A stretch of 64,000 nucleotides of DNA, taken from positions 124,001 through 188,000 of the forward strand of contig NZ_QFWX01000005.1 in assembly GCF_003344045.1 (NCBI RefSeq), written 5' to 3'. This stretch comes from Marinobacter vulgaris (lineage in GTDB: Bacteria > Pseudomonadota > Gammaproteobacteria > Pseudomonadales > Oleiphilaceae). The notes below the pieces were generated by a model. That model saw only the letters and a list, made by a program, of their open reading frames with translations, did no database searches and had not been told where the DNA came from. A program made the translations under genes and the position numbers. Shown in pieces: positions 7,871 through 17,652 of the stretch. Position 1 is the first letter of the stretch. Each line of letters starts with the position of its first letter.

Positions 7871-10078
7871 ATGGCAAAGGAACAACCGGTTACGCTGGAG
7901 ACGGGCAGTGAGTGTGTCGATGAATTGATCCGTCGCGTGGGGAAGAATATTACCCTGGGCCTGCCGCTCGGGCTCGGCAAACCTGTGCGTTTCGTGAACG
8001 CATTGTATCAGCGCGCGCGGGATGACTCATCCATTCAGCTGCATATCGTGACCGCGTTGTCCCTCGCCGCTCCGGCGGGAAGCTCGTCGTTGGAGAAGCG
8101 TTTCCTGGGGCCTTTCGTTGAGCGACTCTATGGACAGATCCCGGAACTCGAGTATGCCCGGGATGTGACTCGGCAGAAGCTGCCGCAGAACGTGAAAGTG
8201 TCGGAATTCTTTTTCAAGGCAGGGTCCTTTCTCCACAACGAAACCCAGCAGCGAAATTATGTCTGTACCAACTACACCCATGCGGTCCGTGACCTGTTGG
8301 CGATTGGCGTCAATGTGGTGGCGCAGATGGTGGCACCGCCGGCAGGGCCGGAGCAGCAGGGCAAGTTCAGCCTGAGCAGCAACCCGGATCTCACCCTCGA
8401 TCTGATTCCCCTGCTCCGGCAGCGCGAAGCAGCGGGGACACCTGTCGCCATCGTGGCTGAAACCAATAGCTACCTCCCCTTCATGGGTAACGATGCAGCG
8501 GTCGAGCAGACCCGATTCGATATGGTTCTTGAGCAGTCCTCGTCGGATTATCCCCTGTTTTCTGCGCCGCAGATGTCGGTCAGCGCGGAAGATCATATGA
8601 TCGGGTTCTATGCCAGCGCGCTGGTGAAGGACGGGGGCACCCTGCAGGTGGGCATCGGGTCCCTGGGCGCCGCGCTGGTACACAGTACAATCCTGCGACA
8701 CCGTGACAACGACCACTGGAACAAGGTCTTTGACCACCTTCAGATTGCCGAGCGGTTTCCCGTGGTCAATGAATATGGCGGTACCGGTACCTTTGCAGAG
8801 GGACTTTACGGTTGCAGTGAAATGATGGTGGACGGGTTTATCTACCTGATGGAAGCCGGTGTGCTGAAGCGCGAAGTGTTTGATCACGCCGGCTTGCAGG
8901 CACTGATCAACCGCGGCGACCTGTCCCACAGTGTCTCGCTGGATACGCTGGATGTATTGCGACGGGAACAGCTGATTGACTCACCGCTGAGGGCCCGGGA
9001 CGTAGAATGGCTTCGTCGTTACGGTATTTTTCAACCGGGCGTGGAGTTCAAGGGCGGGCGCCTGAAAATCGGTGAACAGTCAGTGGACCTGGATCTGGAC
9101 AGTGAAGACGTCAGGCAGGCCATTGCCACAATGGCTCTTGGTGAGCGCCTGACCGGGGGCATTGTGCTCCACGGCGGTTTCTACGTCGGTCCCGAGCAGT
9201 TTTACCAGCGATTACGGGATCTGTCACCGCAGGATCGGCAGCGCATCTGTCTGACCAGTGTGAATTACATCAACCACCTTTACGATCACGCCTTCGGTGA
9301 TCAGCGCCTGAAAGTCGAGCAAAGGATTCACAGCCGCTTTGTCAATTCGGCGATGATGTATACCCTGAGCGGGGCGGCGGTATCCGATGGTCTGGATGAC
9401 GGTCGGGTCGTCAGCGGCGTGGGTGGCCAGTATAATTTTGTCGCCATGGCCCATGAACTGCCCGGTGCGCGCTCGGTGATGACCCTGAGCAGTACCCGCA
9501 GCTCTGCCGGTAAAACCCTGTCCAACATCGTGTTCAGTTATGGCCACTGCACCATTCCCCGCCACCTGAGAGATATCGTGGTCACTGAATATGGCATCGC
9601 GGACCTGAGGGGCCAGTCGGATGAGCAGGTATACCTGCGCCTGATTCGCATTGCCGATTCACGGTTCCAGCAGGATCTGCTGAAACAGGCCCAGGATGCG
9701 GGAAAAGTGGATGCTTCGTTCCGTCTGCCAGCGGAGTGGTGCGACAACACGCCGGAGGCGATTGCGGCGGCCATCGAGGCGGCGGGTGACAGAGAGGTGT
9801 TTCCGCCTTTTCCTTTTGGCAGGGATTTCACCGATGAAGAGCTGAAGCTGGGCAAGGCATTGCAGACCCTGAAGGCCGCAACGGCGACCCGCCGTGGTAA
9901 ACTGGCAACAATATGGCGTGCAATGAAAGCAAAGGACGATGAGGACCGTTACCGGTCGTTGCTGGAGCGCATGAGCCTGGAAAAACCCAGTGGGCTGAAA
10001 GCCAGGCTGGAGCAGCGCCTGGTCATTCACGCACTGAACCTGACTGACACACCGGACACAGGAAACCATACTGCCTGA
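7871..10078 (+). CDS. acetyl-CoA hydrolase/transferase family protein
   Basis: The 735-residue protein belongs to the acetyl-CoA hydrolase/4-hydroxybutyrate CoA-transferase family. The C-terminal domain has GVGGQYNFVAMAHELPGARSV, SNIVFSYGHCTIPRHLRDIVVTEYGIADLRG. The mid region has the conserved GGTLQVGIGSLGAALVHS and the NEYGGTGTFAEGLYGCSEMMVDGF segment, in which a catalytic Glu is expected. It is longer than the usual 430-540 residues, carrying an extra approximately 180-residue insertion or extension, as in the long Pseudomonas homologues. It likely moves or hydrolyses CoA from short-chain acyl-CoA. The stop and the slyD start overlap by one base (TGATG), indicating coupling. Confidence 0.88.
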   Translation: MAKEQPVTLETGSECVDELIRRVGKNITLGLPLGLGKPVRFVNALYQRARDDSSIQLHIVTALSLAAPAGSSSLEKRFLGPFVERLYGQIPELEYARDVTRQKLPQNVKVSEFFFKAGSFLHNETQQRNYVCTNYTHAVRDLLAIGVNVVAQMVAPPAGPEQQGKFSLSSNPDLTLDLIPLLRQREAAGTPVAIVAETNSYLPFMGNDAAVEQTRFDMVLEQSSSDYPLFSAPQMSVSAEDHMIGFYASALVKDGGTLQVGIGSLGAALVHSTILRHRDNDHWNKVFDHLQIAERFPVVNEYGGTGTFAEGLYGCSEMMVDGFIYLMEAGVLKREVFDHAGLQALINRGDLSHSVSLDTLDVLRREQLIDSPLRARDVEWLRRYGIFQPGVEFKGGRLKIGEQSVDLDLDSEDVRQAIATMALGERLTGGIVLHGGFYVGPEQFYQRLRDLSPQDRQRICLTSVNYINHLYDHAFGDQRLKVEQRIHSRFVNSAMMYTLSGAAVSDGLDDGRVVSGVGGQYNFVAMAHELPGARSVMTLSSTRSSAGKTLSNIVFSYGHCTIPRHLRDIVVTEYGIADLRGQSDEQVYLRLIRIADSRFQQDLLKQAQDAGKVDASFRLPAEWCDNTPEAIAAAIEAAGDREVFPPFPFGRDFTDEELKLGKALQTLKAATATRRGKLATIWRAMKAKDDEDRYRSLLERMSLEKPSGLKARLEQRLVIHALNLTDTPDTGNHTA

Positions 10079-10536
10079 TGCAAAAACCTGCTGTATTTAC
10101 CGTTCACTATGTTCTCAAGAACAAGCTCGGAGAGTTGGTCGACACCTCCGAGGGCAGCGAGCCGCTACACTTTCTGGAGGGTAGCCCGGAGATCATTGAA
10201 GGCATCCAGAAAGCGGTGGCAGACCGCAATGTGGGGGATTGCCTGGAAGTAACGGTGCCACCCGCCATGGCCTATGGTGACCATAACCCCGAGCTTATCC
10301 GCACGGTACCCCGCTCCATGTTTGAAGGTGTGGAGAACCTGCAGGTGGGAATGAAGTTCCAGACCAACACCGGCGATAGCGCCCAGGTGGTTCAGGTGGT
10401 GGCTATTGACGGCAACCTGGTGAGGGTAGATGCCAATCATCCGCTGGCAGGCTTCACTCTCTATTTCGATCTGGAAATCCTCGGCAGGCGTGAAGCCACG
10501 GAAGAAGAAATCAATGCCGGTCACCCGCTGAGCTGA
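10078..10536 (+). CDS. slyD: FKBP-type peptidyl-prolyl isomerase (SlyD-like)
   Basis: The 152-residue product shows the SlyD layout: an FKBP half (FTVHYVLKNKLGELVDTSEGSEPLHFLEGSPEIIEGIQKAV), an insert-in-flap chaperone domain (about residues 70-125), and the closing FKBP strand FTLYFDLEILGRREAT. The His/Cys-rich metal-binding tail of E. coli SlyD is absent, so nickel handling is unlikely. It accelerates prolyl isomerisation in the cytoplasm. It is translationally coupled to the acetyl-CoA hydrolase gene, and its last 16 bases overlap the convergent olsA. Confidence 0.9.
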   Translation: MQKPAVFTVHYVLKNKLGELVDTSEGSEPLHFLEGSPEIIEGIQKAVADRNVGDCLEVTVPPAMAYGDHNPELIRTVPRSMFEGVENLQVGMKFQTNTGDSAQVVQVVAIDGNLVRVDANHPLAGFTLYFDLEILGRREATEEEINAGHPLS

Positions 10537-11330
10537 CGCCGCACTCCCGGGCTGGCGGCTGCTCCTCTTTTAGAGAGCCGCCCTGCCTGGATCTGCCACA
10601 GGCCTTCCTGGATCGTCTTCTGCAACTCTTTGGAAATCTTCGACATGTCGCAGTCGCCCGTGATGGTCACCACGGGGTGGGCGATCACGCCCACTTCCAC
10701 CGCCGGCTGGCGGAGCAGCCGGACCAGATGAGGCTGAAATTCATCGTCTCCGATAAACGGAGCCAGATGGTCCGGGTGCCCGTTTCTCAGGTAACCGATA
10801 CTGATCGGCTGGATGTCCACTCCGGCATCCGCAGCGGCATTGAGCAGCCGGCTATGAAAGGGCAGAACGGTGACGCCTGCGGTGGTGGTTCCTTCCGGGA
10901 AAACCAGCACCGACTGCCCGCTACGCAGCGTGTCGGCAATTTCACAGCGGGCCTGACCTGCCTTGCCGCCGCCGCGCTGGATAAATAGCGTGCCGGCTTG
11001 AGTGGCCAGCCAGCCGATTACCGGCCAGCGACCCACTTCCGCCTTGGACAGAAACCGCAGGGGCACCATTCCTCCCAGCACCGGAATATCAGACCAGGAA
11101 ATGTGATTGCTGACGTAAAGCACCGGCCTGTCGCTGAATGCACCCAGTGCCGACACCCGAAAGCCCAGGCAACGGCTGGCACCGTGGAAGCAGAGGCGGG
11201 CAAACGGGGCACGGTCTATGTGGCTGCGGAACAGGGCGTCAATCAGCAGCAGGGTGCCTGCCAGAAACGCGGTCAGTGCCAGAAATCCGGCAAAAAGTGT
11301 GAGTCTTGTGATCAAGCGGGTAAGTTCCAT
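10521..11330 (-). CDS. olsA: lyso-ornithine lipid O-acyltransferase (PlsC family)
   Basis: The 269-residue product has an N-terminal membrane helix and the acyltransferase motifs VSNHISWSDIPVL (HX4D, catalytic) and VFPEGTTTAG (acceptor binding). The family alone would suggest 1-acyl-glycerol-3-phosphate acyltransferase. Because an OlsB-type N-acyltransferase lies 30 bases upstream in the same direction, I infer OlsA, which adds the ester-linked fatty acid to lyso-ornithine lipid. The ATG at 11330, five bases after GAGGAG, is preferred over a GTG six bases earlier. Confidence 0.85.
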   Translation of the reverse strand: MELTRLITRLTLFAGFLALTAFLAGTLLLIDALFRSHIDRAPFARLCFHGASRCLGFRVSALGAFSDRPVLYVSNHISWSDIPVLGGMVPLRFLSKAEVGRWPVIGWLATQAGTLFIQRGGGKAGQARCEIADTLRSGQSVLVFPEGTTTAGVTVLPFHSRLLNAAADAGVDIQPISIGYLRNGHPDHLAPFIGDDEFQPHLVRLLRQPAVEVGVIAHPVVTITGDCDMSKISKELQKTIQEGLWQIQAGRLSKRGAAASPGVRRQLSG

Positions 11331-11360
11331 GGCCACTCCTCTGATTGCCGGCTGGGTGTT

Positions 11361-12125
11361 CTATCGGGCCTGGGTGCGCATGAAGTGGCGGCTGTAGCGA
11401 CTGGCCAGGTTGTTGACATCCAGCACCACCAACAGGTCGGCACAGCGGAAATCCGGGTCCCAGCAGGGCTCACCGCATACCCTGGCACCGAGGCGCATAT
11501 AGGCCTTGATCAGGGCAGGAACGTCCACTGGCCGGTCTTCATTGAGGGTGTGGGTGAGGTGGGGCAAGGCCCGCAGCGGCGTTACCCGGTACTCCTCTGG
11601 CGCCAGAAACTCCCGTTGCAGGTAGCGCGCTATACGCCATGCTTTCAGGCCGCCGTCTGACATGCCGATGCTGGCACAACCAATCAGGTAATCCACGTTA
11701 CGGGACACCAGGTATTCAGCCACGGATGCCCACAACAGGCTGATGGTAGCGCCGTTGCGGTAGTCCGGGTGCACACAGGTCCGACCGAGTTCCGCGACGG
11801 CGCCCGGCAGGCGGTACAGCGAGGACAGCTCAAACTCACCTTCTGAATAGAAACCACCGGCCTCCCGGGCATTGCTGTGATGCAGCACGCGCGTGGTAGC
11901 CACCAGTTCACCGGTGTTTTCGTCGGTAACAATCAGGTGGTCGCAAAAACGATCGAATGCGTCCGCGTCGATCCCGGGGGTAGCGGCGCCCAGGTCGGAG
12001 CCATACTCTTCCGAGAATACCCGGTAGCGCAATTTCTGGGCAGATTCGATCAGATCCGGCTGCCGGGTGATGACGGTTTTAAGCCGGCGAGCCGGACGTG
12101 CAGTGCGGGCGATCTGGGCGTTCAT
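11361..12125 (-). CDS. olsB: ornithine-acyl-ACP N-acyltransferase (OlsB family)
   Basis: The 254-residue protein belongs to the hemolysin-like/OlsB acyltransferase branch of the GNAT superfamily: LRYRVFSEEYGSD near the start, RFCDHLIVTDENTGELVATTRV, then ELGRTCVHPDYRNGATISLLW and GCASIG. OlsB joins a 3-hydroxy fatty acid from acyl-ACP to the amino group of ornithine, the first step of ornithine-lipid synthesis. Ornithine lipids replace phospholipids under phosphate limitation in many proteobacteria. I use the ATG at 12125 behind GAGG; the frame extends upstream to 12293 but that part runs through promoter-like DNA. Confidence 0.87.
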   Translation of the reverse strand: MNAQIARTARPARRLKTVITRQPDLIESAQKLRYRVFSEEYGSDLGAATPGIDADAFDRFCDHLIVTDENTGELVATTRVLHHSNAREAGGFYSEGEFELSSLYRLPGAVAELGRTCVHPDYRNGATISLLWASVAEYLVSRNVDYLIGCASIGMSDGGLKAWRIARYLQREFLAPEEYRVTPLRALPHLTHTLNEDRPVDVPALIKAYMRLGARVCGEPCWDPDFRCADLLVVLDVNNLASRYSRHFMRTQAR

Positions 12126-12424
12126 GGCAATGCCTCTTTGTTTCCACTTTTCGACAAGGCTATGAATCCCGTGTGACACCGGAATGAACGGGGGGTGACG
12201 ACTTCGTGACACGGGTCGGCGCTGATCACACGGTGTGACGTTTGTCACGTCCTGTAACGAACAGGCGGTTCCATGTATATTTCTGAATAGCATGTATAAT
12301 TGCTGTTACAGGAGGTAGTCTGTATTGTCGGTTACAAGGAAGAGCTTCCGACAGACAACTCGTCTCCGGCCAGGCGCGGTGAGCGTGGCCGGAAGCTTCA
12401 CAAACTGGAAAAACAAAATCAGAG
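12126..12424. promoter_or_regulatory. repeat-rich divergent control region between olsB and the rstA-like gene
   Basis: No gene fits in these 299 bases. GTGAC occurs at 12173, 12195 and 12206, all on an 11-base period, as in the tandem half-sites of OmpR/PhoB-type regulators. GTGAC-N4-GTCAC lies at 12235-12248. CATGTATA is directly repeated at 12272 and 12291, the second overlapping a TATAAT at 12295-12300 that could be the -10 of the regulator gene. GTTACA occurs at 12305 and 12331 and, inverted, as TGTAAC at 12253; GTTACA is the core of the E. coli RstA box. Binding is inference. Confidence 0.5.
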
Positions 12425-13162
12425 ATGGATGGCGTGGAACAGACGAACGAAAGTTGGCGGATTCTTATAGTCGAGGATGATGAGAGGCTGGCCGAGCTGA
12501 CCAAGGAGTATCTGGAAAGCAATGGTCTGACAGTTGCTCTCGAAACCCACGGTGGCAACGCCGTTGAGCGTATCCGCAAGGAACAGCCCGACCTGGTGGT
12601 GCTTGACCTGATGCTGCCCGGCGAAGACGGGCTCTCCATCTGCAGGCGTGCCAGACCCTTCTATCCTGGTCCCATTATTATGTTGACGGCTCGCACAGAT
12701 GACCTGGACCAGGTGCTCGGCCTGGAAATGGGTGCCGATGACTACATAGGCAAACCGGTTCAGCCCAGGGTTTTGCTGGCACGAATCCGTGCCTTGCTGC
12801 GCCGGATCACAGAGACCGGGTCGACCGCCGCGGAAGAGGGTAATGGCGAGGAACCCGTCAGGCTGCAGTTCAACGATCTGGTTGTGGACCGATCCATGCG
12901 AGAAGCCTGGCTGAGTGAAAACAGCATCGATCTTACCAGCGCAGAATTCGACCTGCTGTGGTTGCTGGCAAGCAATGCTGGCCGTGTTCTCAGCCGCGAG
13001 GAGATTTTCACCGCACTCCGGGGTATTGAATACGATGGCCAGGACCGTTCGATTGACGTCCGGGTTTCACGGATACGCCCGAAGATCGGTGACGATCCCA
13101 TCCACCCGAGGCGCATTAAAACCGTACGCAGTAAAGGCTACCTGTTCGTAAAGGAAGCCTGA
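12425..13162 (+). CDS. OmpR/RstA-type response regulator
   Basis: The 245-residue protein has a receiver domain with acidic pocket (IVEDDERL), phosphoacceptor Asp in VVLDLMLPGEDG, conserved Thr in MLTART and Lys in YIGKPVQ. A winged-helix DNA-binding domain follows (residues about 140-243: SAEFDLLWLLASNAGRVLSREEIF, IDVRVSRIRPKIG, TVRSKGYLF). The wording of the winged helix is closest to RstA. The sensor kinase follows after 58 bases. Targets are unknown; the adjacent divergent olsBA region, with its 11-base-period repeats, is a candidate. Confidence 0.92.
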   Translation: MDGVEQTNESWRILIVEDDERLAELTKEYLESNGLTVALETHGGNAVERIRKEQPDLVVLDLMLPGEDGLSICRRARPFYPGPIIMLTARTDDLDQVLGLEMGADDYIGKPVQPRVLLARIRALLRRITETGSTAAEEGNGEEPVRLQFNDLVVDRSMREAWLSENSIDLTSAEFDLLWLLASNAGRVLSREEIFTALRGIEYDGQDRSIDVRVSRIRPKIGDDPIHPRRIKTVRSKGYLFVKEA

Positions 13163-13220
13163 CTGTTCAGTCTCTGGCGCTGGCCCGCCCGGGCTGGCGT
13201 TCATCGCCAGGGTTATCGCA

Positions 13221-14795
13221 ATGCCCCTCAAATTCTTTCTCAAGCTCTATGCCCGCCTGATTGGCCTGACCTTTCTGATTCTGCTGACTTGCGCAGCGCT
13301 ATTTCTGGGGGTGAATTCCGTGCGGGAGCAGTTCTGGCAGGAACGGTTTTCCGGGCCGCTGCTGCGCTGGATTGCGGCAACCCCTCATCCCGAATACCAG
13401 TACCACTGGCTTGAGTCGCTTTATGATTTCCGGGTGGCCCCTCCCGGTGACCTGGCGCTCTCCAATGTCATCAGGGAACGCCTCTCCTATGGTCAGGTCG
13501 TGGCCCGGGAAACCAGTATCGGCCAGCAGGTAATGATTCAGAGTGGGCAGGGTCGTGTCCTCGACCTGCGGTTGGGGGATATCTATACGGACGTTGCCGA
13601 GGCTACAGCGCTGGTTGCCCGCATTCACCTGGACCCGGTGCCGGCTGAGGGCCGGGAAGAGACAATGAAGCAGTTGTCAGGCGCTCTTGCCGTCAATATG
13701 GCAGCCGTTCAGGACCAGTCAGCTCTCCCTGATTCGGATGTTCTGGAGCGCGTTTCAGAGCGCGGTATCTCCCTCTACCATCATCCCGTTCAGGGCCGCG
13801 CTCACGTGCTGCTTCGTCTGGAGGATGGAACGCTGGTGGATATGGCGATGCCGGCGTCTTTCAATCCCTGGGCCTGGCCGGTAGTCCTGCTGCTGTTGGC
13901 AGTAACGGGGGGTGTACTTGCACTGGCGCTGTTTCTTGCCCTGAGAGATGTGGACAGCAACCTGCGTGCGGTAGAATCCGTTGCCATCCGTATTGCCCGG
14001 GGGGAGATGGGTGCTCGAGTTGATGCCGGTGACAGCCGGCTGGTGTCGAGGCTTGCGGTAGCCTTTAACAGCATGGCGGAGCACATCCAGAGGCTCGTAG
14101 GCGTGCAGCGGGAAATGATTCATGCGGTTTCCCACGAACTGAGAACGCCCGTTGCCCGAATCCGTTTCGGTATCCAGATGATCGAGAGCGCCAGCAGCCC
14201 TGAAGCGCTCCAGAAACAGCTGGACGGCATTGACGGTGACATTCAGGAACTGGACGAGCTGATTGACGAAATACTGACTTATGCCCGGCTCGAGCAGGGC
14301 GGCCCGGTCTTTGCGCTGCAGGAAACATCGGTCTCGGATATTGTCCGGCAGGTGGTCAGCGAGCAGCAGATGATCCGCCCCGGGCACAGCATCGAGGCAG
14401 ATATTGACGATGACTCGGAACGCTGGTCGTTGTCGGATGTTGAGCCCCGCTACCTGCATCGTGCCGTCCAGAACCTGGTGGGCAACGCCGCCCGTTACGC
14501 CGAGCATAGGGTCAGGGTTCATTGCCAGTTTGATGAAGACAATTGTCGCATCGATGTTGAAGATGATGGCCCGGGAATTCCCGAGGAGGACTGGGAAAAA
14601 GTGTTCACCGCTTTTGCGAGGCTGGATGACAGCCGTACCCGGACTTCCGGTGGCTACGGTCTTGGCCTGTCAATCGTGAGAAGAATTCTCTACTGGCATG
14701 GCGGCCAGGCTTTTGTCAGCCGCAGTGAAGAGCTGGGCGGTGCCCGGTTCAGCCTGGTATGGCCCCGGAAGAAGCCCATGGAACACAGCCTGTGA
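13221..14795 (+). CDS. RstB-type sensor histidine kinase
   Basis: The 524-residue kinase has a first membrane helix (about 12-32), a periplasmic domain of about 180 residues, a second helix (about 218-238: PVVLLLLAVTGGVLALALF), HAMP, HisKA with HAVSHELRTPVARI (phosphoacceptor His) and HATPase_c with NLVGNAARYA, DDGPGIP and GGYGLGLSIV. It should phosphorylate the response regulator immediately upstream. It is longer than E. coli RstB mainly through the sensor region. The signal sensed cannot be read from sequence. It is followed by a strong intrinsic terminator after about 160 bases. Confidence 0.92.
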   Translation: MPLKFFLKLYARLIGLTFLILLTCAALFLGVNSVREQFWQERFSGPLLRWIAATPHPEYQYHWLESLYDFRVAPPGDLALSNVIRERLSYGQVVARETSIGQQVMIQSGQGRVLDLRLGDIYTDVAEATALVARIHLDPVPAEGREETMKQLSGALAVNMAAVQDQSALPDSDVLERVSERGISLYHHPVQGRAHVLLRLEDGTLVDMAMPASFNPWAWPVVLLLLAVTGGVLALALFLALRDVDSNLRAVESVAIRIARGEMGARVDAGDSRLVSRLAVAFNSMAEHIQRLVGVQREMIHAVSHELRTPVARIRFGIQMIESASSPEALQKQLDGIDGDIQELDELIDEILTYARLEQGGPVFALQETSVSDIVRQVVSEQQMIRPGHSIEADIDDDSERWSLSDVEPRYLHRAVQNLVGNAARYAEHRVRVHCQFDEDNCRIDVEDDGPGIPEEDWEKVFTAFARLDDSRTRTSGGYGLGLSIVRRILYWHGGQAFVSRSEELGGARFSLVWPRKKPMEHSL

Positions 14796-14955
14796 GTGGG
14801 GTTGTGATGGTTTTCTCGGCCCCTCACCGGATGTAACAAACCAGCAACACAACCGCAACTGAAGGCCCTGAATTTGTGCGGGACACTGATTTCGTAAGGG
14901 ATGACTTTTGAGGTTGCAGTTCTTACGAACTTTCCTTGTTTCATTCGTCATTTGA

Positions 14956-14981
14956 GGGCCGGTCTACCGGCCCTTTTTTTT
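14956..14981 (+). terminator. intrinsic terminator after the two-component genes
   Basis: GGGCCGG at 14956-14962, loop TCTA, CCGGCCC at 14967-14973, then eight T residues. It is a textbook rho-independent terminator and isolates the kinase transcript from glpK. Confidence 0.9.
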
Positions 14982-15075
14982 GTCTCCGCTCACGCCATGG
15001 CGTTCTCTCCGATCCTTTGAGAAGATTGCATCACTAACAACAACGATGCCGACTATTCTGAAAGGACGCCTCAAA

Positions 15076-16557
15076 ATGACCCAGTACCTGCTCGCTATCG
15101 ATCAGGGCACCACCAGTTCCCGTGCCATCGTCTTCAATGCCTCCGGCATCTCCGTTGCTACGGCCCAACAGGAGTTTCACCAGTATTTTCCCAAAGACGG
15201 CCAGGTGGAGCATGACGCCGTGGAAATCTGGGACAGCACCCTTGAAGTATGCCGGCAGGCGCTGAAAGAATCCGGCGTTGACGCCTCAGAGCTGGCGGGT
15301 ATCGGTATCACCAATCAGCGTGAAACCACCGTTATCTGGGATCGGGCAAGCGGAGCTCCCATTTATCATGCCATTGTCTGGCAGGATCGTCGCACCGCAT
15401 CCGTCTGCGCAAAACTCAAGGCCGATGGCCACGAGAGCAGCGTTGTTGAACGCACAGGGCTGCTTATCGACCCGTATTTTTCCGCTACCAAGATTGCCTG
15501 GATCCTGGACCAGGTAGACGGGGCCAGGGCGAAAGCGGAAGCGGGAGAGCTTGCCTTCGGCACCATCGACAGCTGGCTGCTGTGGAATCTCACCAGCGGC
15601 CGCTCGCACCGCACGGATGCCACCAACGCTTCCCGCACAGCGTTGTTCAATATCCACGAGCAGCAATGGGACGACGAGTTGCTGGCGCTGTTCCGCGTTC
15701 CCTCGGCGTTATTGCCGGAGGTGCTGGATTCGGCAGCGGACTTTGGTGTCACTGACGAGCAGTGGCTGGGCGCGCCCGTTCAGGTGGCGGGCATCGCCGG
15801 TGACCAGCACGCGTCACTGGTTGGCCAGGCCTGTTTTGAGCCGGGGATGGCAAAGAGCACGTACGGAACCGGCTGCTTTTTGATGCTGAACACCGGTGAG
15901 AAAGCGCTGCGCTCGGAGAATCGGTTGCTGACAACCATGGCCTATCGCCTCAATGGCAAGCCCTGCTATGCCATGGAGGGCAGCATATTTGTTGCCGGTG
16001 CCGCCATGCAGTGGTTGCGTGATGGCCTTCGGCTGATCAGTCACGCCAGTGAGTCCTCTGCCTATGCTACGGCGGTGGGCGTGGATAATCCCGTGTACCT
16101 GGTGCCCGCATTTACCGGGCTTGGTGCCCCGCACTGGGATCCCCATGCCCGCGGGGCCATTCTGGGATTGACCCGGGACACCGGTATCGGTGAAATCGTC
16201 ACCGCCGGCCTGCAGTCCGTGTGCTACCAGACCAAGGATCTGATCCGGGCCATCCTTAACGACGGAGCATCCGTGCAGGCATTGCGGGTGGATGGCGGGA
16301 TGGTGGTGAATGACTGGGTGATGCAGTTCCTGGCGGACATTCTCAACGTGCCGGTGGATCGGCCGGGGGTCACCGAGACCACGGCACTGGGGGCAGCCTA
16401 CCTGGCCGGCCTGCAAACCGGTGTCTATCAGAGCCTGGAAGAGATAGCCCGGTTATGGGAGCGCGAACGCCGCTTTGAACCGGTGATGCTGCCGGCCCTG
16501 AGGGAAAAACTGTACGCTGGCTGGCTGGATTCCGTCGAGCGGGTCTGTAATAACTGA
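15076..16557 (+). CDS. glpK: glycerol kinase
   Basis: The 493-residue FGGY kinase begins [20 protein letters not shown] (phosphate-binding DQGTTSSR), and has [27 protein letters not shown], the Asp-containing [11 protein letters not shown] and the ATP-binding [13 protein letters not shown]. It converts glycerol to glycerol-3-phosphate. I chose the ATG at 15076, preceded by AAGGA, because the family starts exactly there; the frame runs 96 bases further upstream. No glpF, glpD or glpR lies beside it, so the glycerol regulon is dispersed. Confidence 0.97.
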   Translation: MTQYLLAIDQGTTSSRAIVFNASGISVATAQQEFHQYFPKDGQVEHDAVEIWDSTLEVCRQALKESGVDASELAGIGITNQRETTVIWDRASGAPIYHAIVWQDRRTASVCAKLKADGHESSVVERTGLLIDPYFSATKIAWILDQVDGARAKAEAGELAFGTIDSWLLWNLTSGRSHRTDATNASRTALFNIHEQQWDDELLALFRVPSALLPEVLDSAADFGVTDEQWLGAPVQVAGIAGDQHASLVGQACFEPGMAKSTYGTGCFLMLNTGEKALRSENRLLTTMAYRLNGKPCYAMEGSIFVAGAAMQWLRDGLRLISHASESSAYATAVGVDNPVYLVPAFTGLGAPHWDPHARGAILGLTRDTGIGEIVTAGLQSVCYQTKDLIRAILNDGASVQALRVDGGMVVNDWVMQFLADILNVPVDRPGVTETTALGAAYLAGLQTGVYQSLEEIARLWERERRFEPVMLPALREKLYAGWLDSVERVCNN

Positions 16558-16577
16558 TCCGCTGCAGTGTGCCCGGT

Positions 16578-17648
16578 TCAGATTCGCTCGAACGCGATCA
16601 GATGGTCGGCTTCGACCCGGACCGGAACATGCTCCCCCAGGTGGAAATCAAGATGACTGCGGAACAGGGCCTCGAATTCGGTGTCTTCCGAGCAGCGGAA
16701 GCGGTAAAGCGTTGAGGTGCCGGCGAAGGTCTTTTCCACGACCCGCGGTTTAAGGTCCGACTCGGCATCGTAAACAATATCATCGGGTCGAATCAGCACG
16801 TCTACCAGTGTACCGGGCGTCCACTTATAGGCCCGGTTGCCACAGATCACCCCCAGCTCCGATTCGATAGTATCCGGACCCAGGGTCTTGCCCGGTATGA
16901 ATCCACCCTGGCCGACAAAATTTGCCACAAAGCGATTGGCGGGCTCGTGGTAAAGGTTATAGGGCACATCCCACTGCTGGATGGAGCCAGCCTTAAGAAC
17001 CGCCACCTGATCACACATGGCGAATGCCTCCTGCTGATCGTGGGTTACCAGGATGGCACTGATGCCAAGGGTCTTAAGAATTTCCCGGACGTCCAGGCTC
17101 AGCCGGCGACGAAGGTCTGCATCGAGACTGGAGAATGGCTCGTCCAGCAGAATCAGCGTGGGTTCGGGGGCCAGTGCACGTGCCAGCGCCACACGCTGCT
17201 GCTGCCCGCCGGACAGCTCATGGGGGTAGTTTTCGGCAAGATCCTGCAGATGAACAAGCTGAAGCAGTTCCATGACCTTCCGGCGCTTCTCGTTGCGGTT
17301 TTCATTGCGCAGGCCAAATCCGACGTTTTCGGCAATTGTCAGGTGCGGAAACAGGGCGTAGTCCTGGAACACCATGCCGATACGCCGTTTTTCCGGAGCC
17401 AGCGTGCGGCCGGGGAGGCTGATGGCGTTTGATTGCAGGCGGATCTCGCCTGTATTGATGGGCAGAAAACCTGCCAGTGCCCGCAGAATGGTGCTTTTCC
17501 CGCATCCGCTCGGCCCCAGCAGGCAGCCGATGTCGCCGTGGCTAAGGGCAAAGCTGACGTCCGTCACTACAGAGCCGTCGCCATAGCCGCAGGAGAGATT
17601 GTTTACTTCCAGCAGCCAGTCGGTAGGCTTTACCAGGCTTTCAGTCAT
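16578..17648 (-). CDS. ABC transporter ATP-binding protein, Fe3+/spermidine type
   Basis: The 356-residue ATPase has Walker A GPSGCGKST (about 44-52), Q-loop VFQDYALFPHLT, signature LSGGQQQRVALARAL, Walker B LILLDEP and switch His in VTHDQ, followed by a C-terminal TOBE-like domain (about 245-355). It resembles FbpC-type import ATPases. No permease or binding protein is present nearby, so its transporter partners must be elsewhere. It begins 4 bases after argF and is probably co-transcribed with it. Ferric iron is the likeliest class by similarity but the substrate is unproven. Confidence 0.85.
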   Translation of the reverse strand: MTESLVKPTDWLLEVNNLSCGYGDGSVVTDVSFALSHGDIGCLLGPSGCGKSTILRALAGFLPINTGEIRLQSNAISLPGRTLAPEKRRIGMVFQDYALFPHLTIAENVGFGLRNENRNEKRRKVMELLQLVHLQDLAENYPHELSGGQQQRVALARALAPEPTLILLDEPFSSLDADLRRRLSLDVREILKTLGISAILVTHDQQEAFAMCDQVAVLKAGSIQQWDVPYNLYHEPANRFVANFVGQGGFIPGKTLGPDTIESELGVICGNRAYKWTPGTLVDVLIRPDDIVYDAESDLKPRVVEKTFAGTSTLYRFRCSEDTEFEALFRSHLDFHLGEHVPVRVEADHLIAFERI

Positions 17649-17652
17649 CCAG

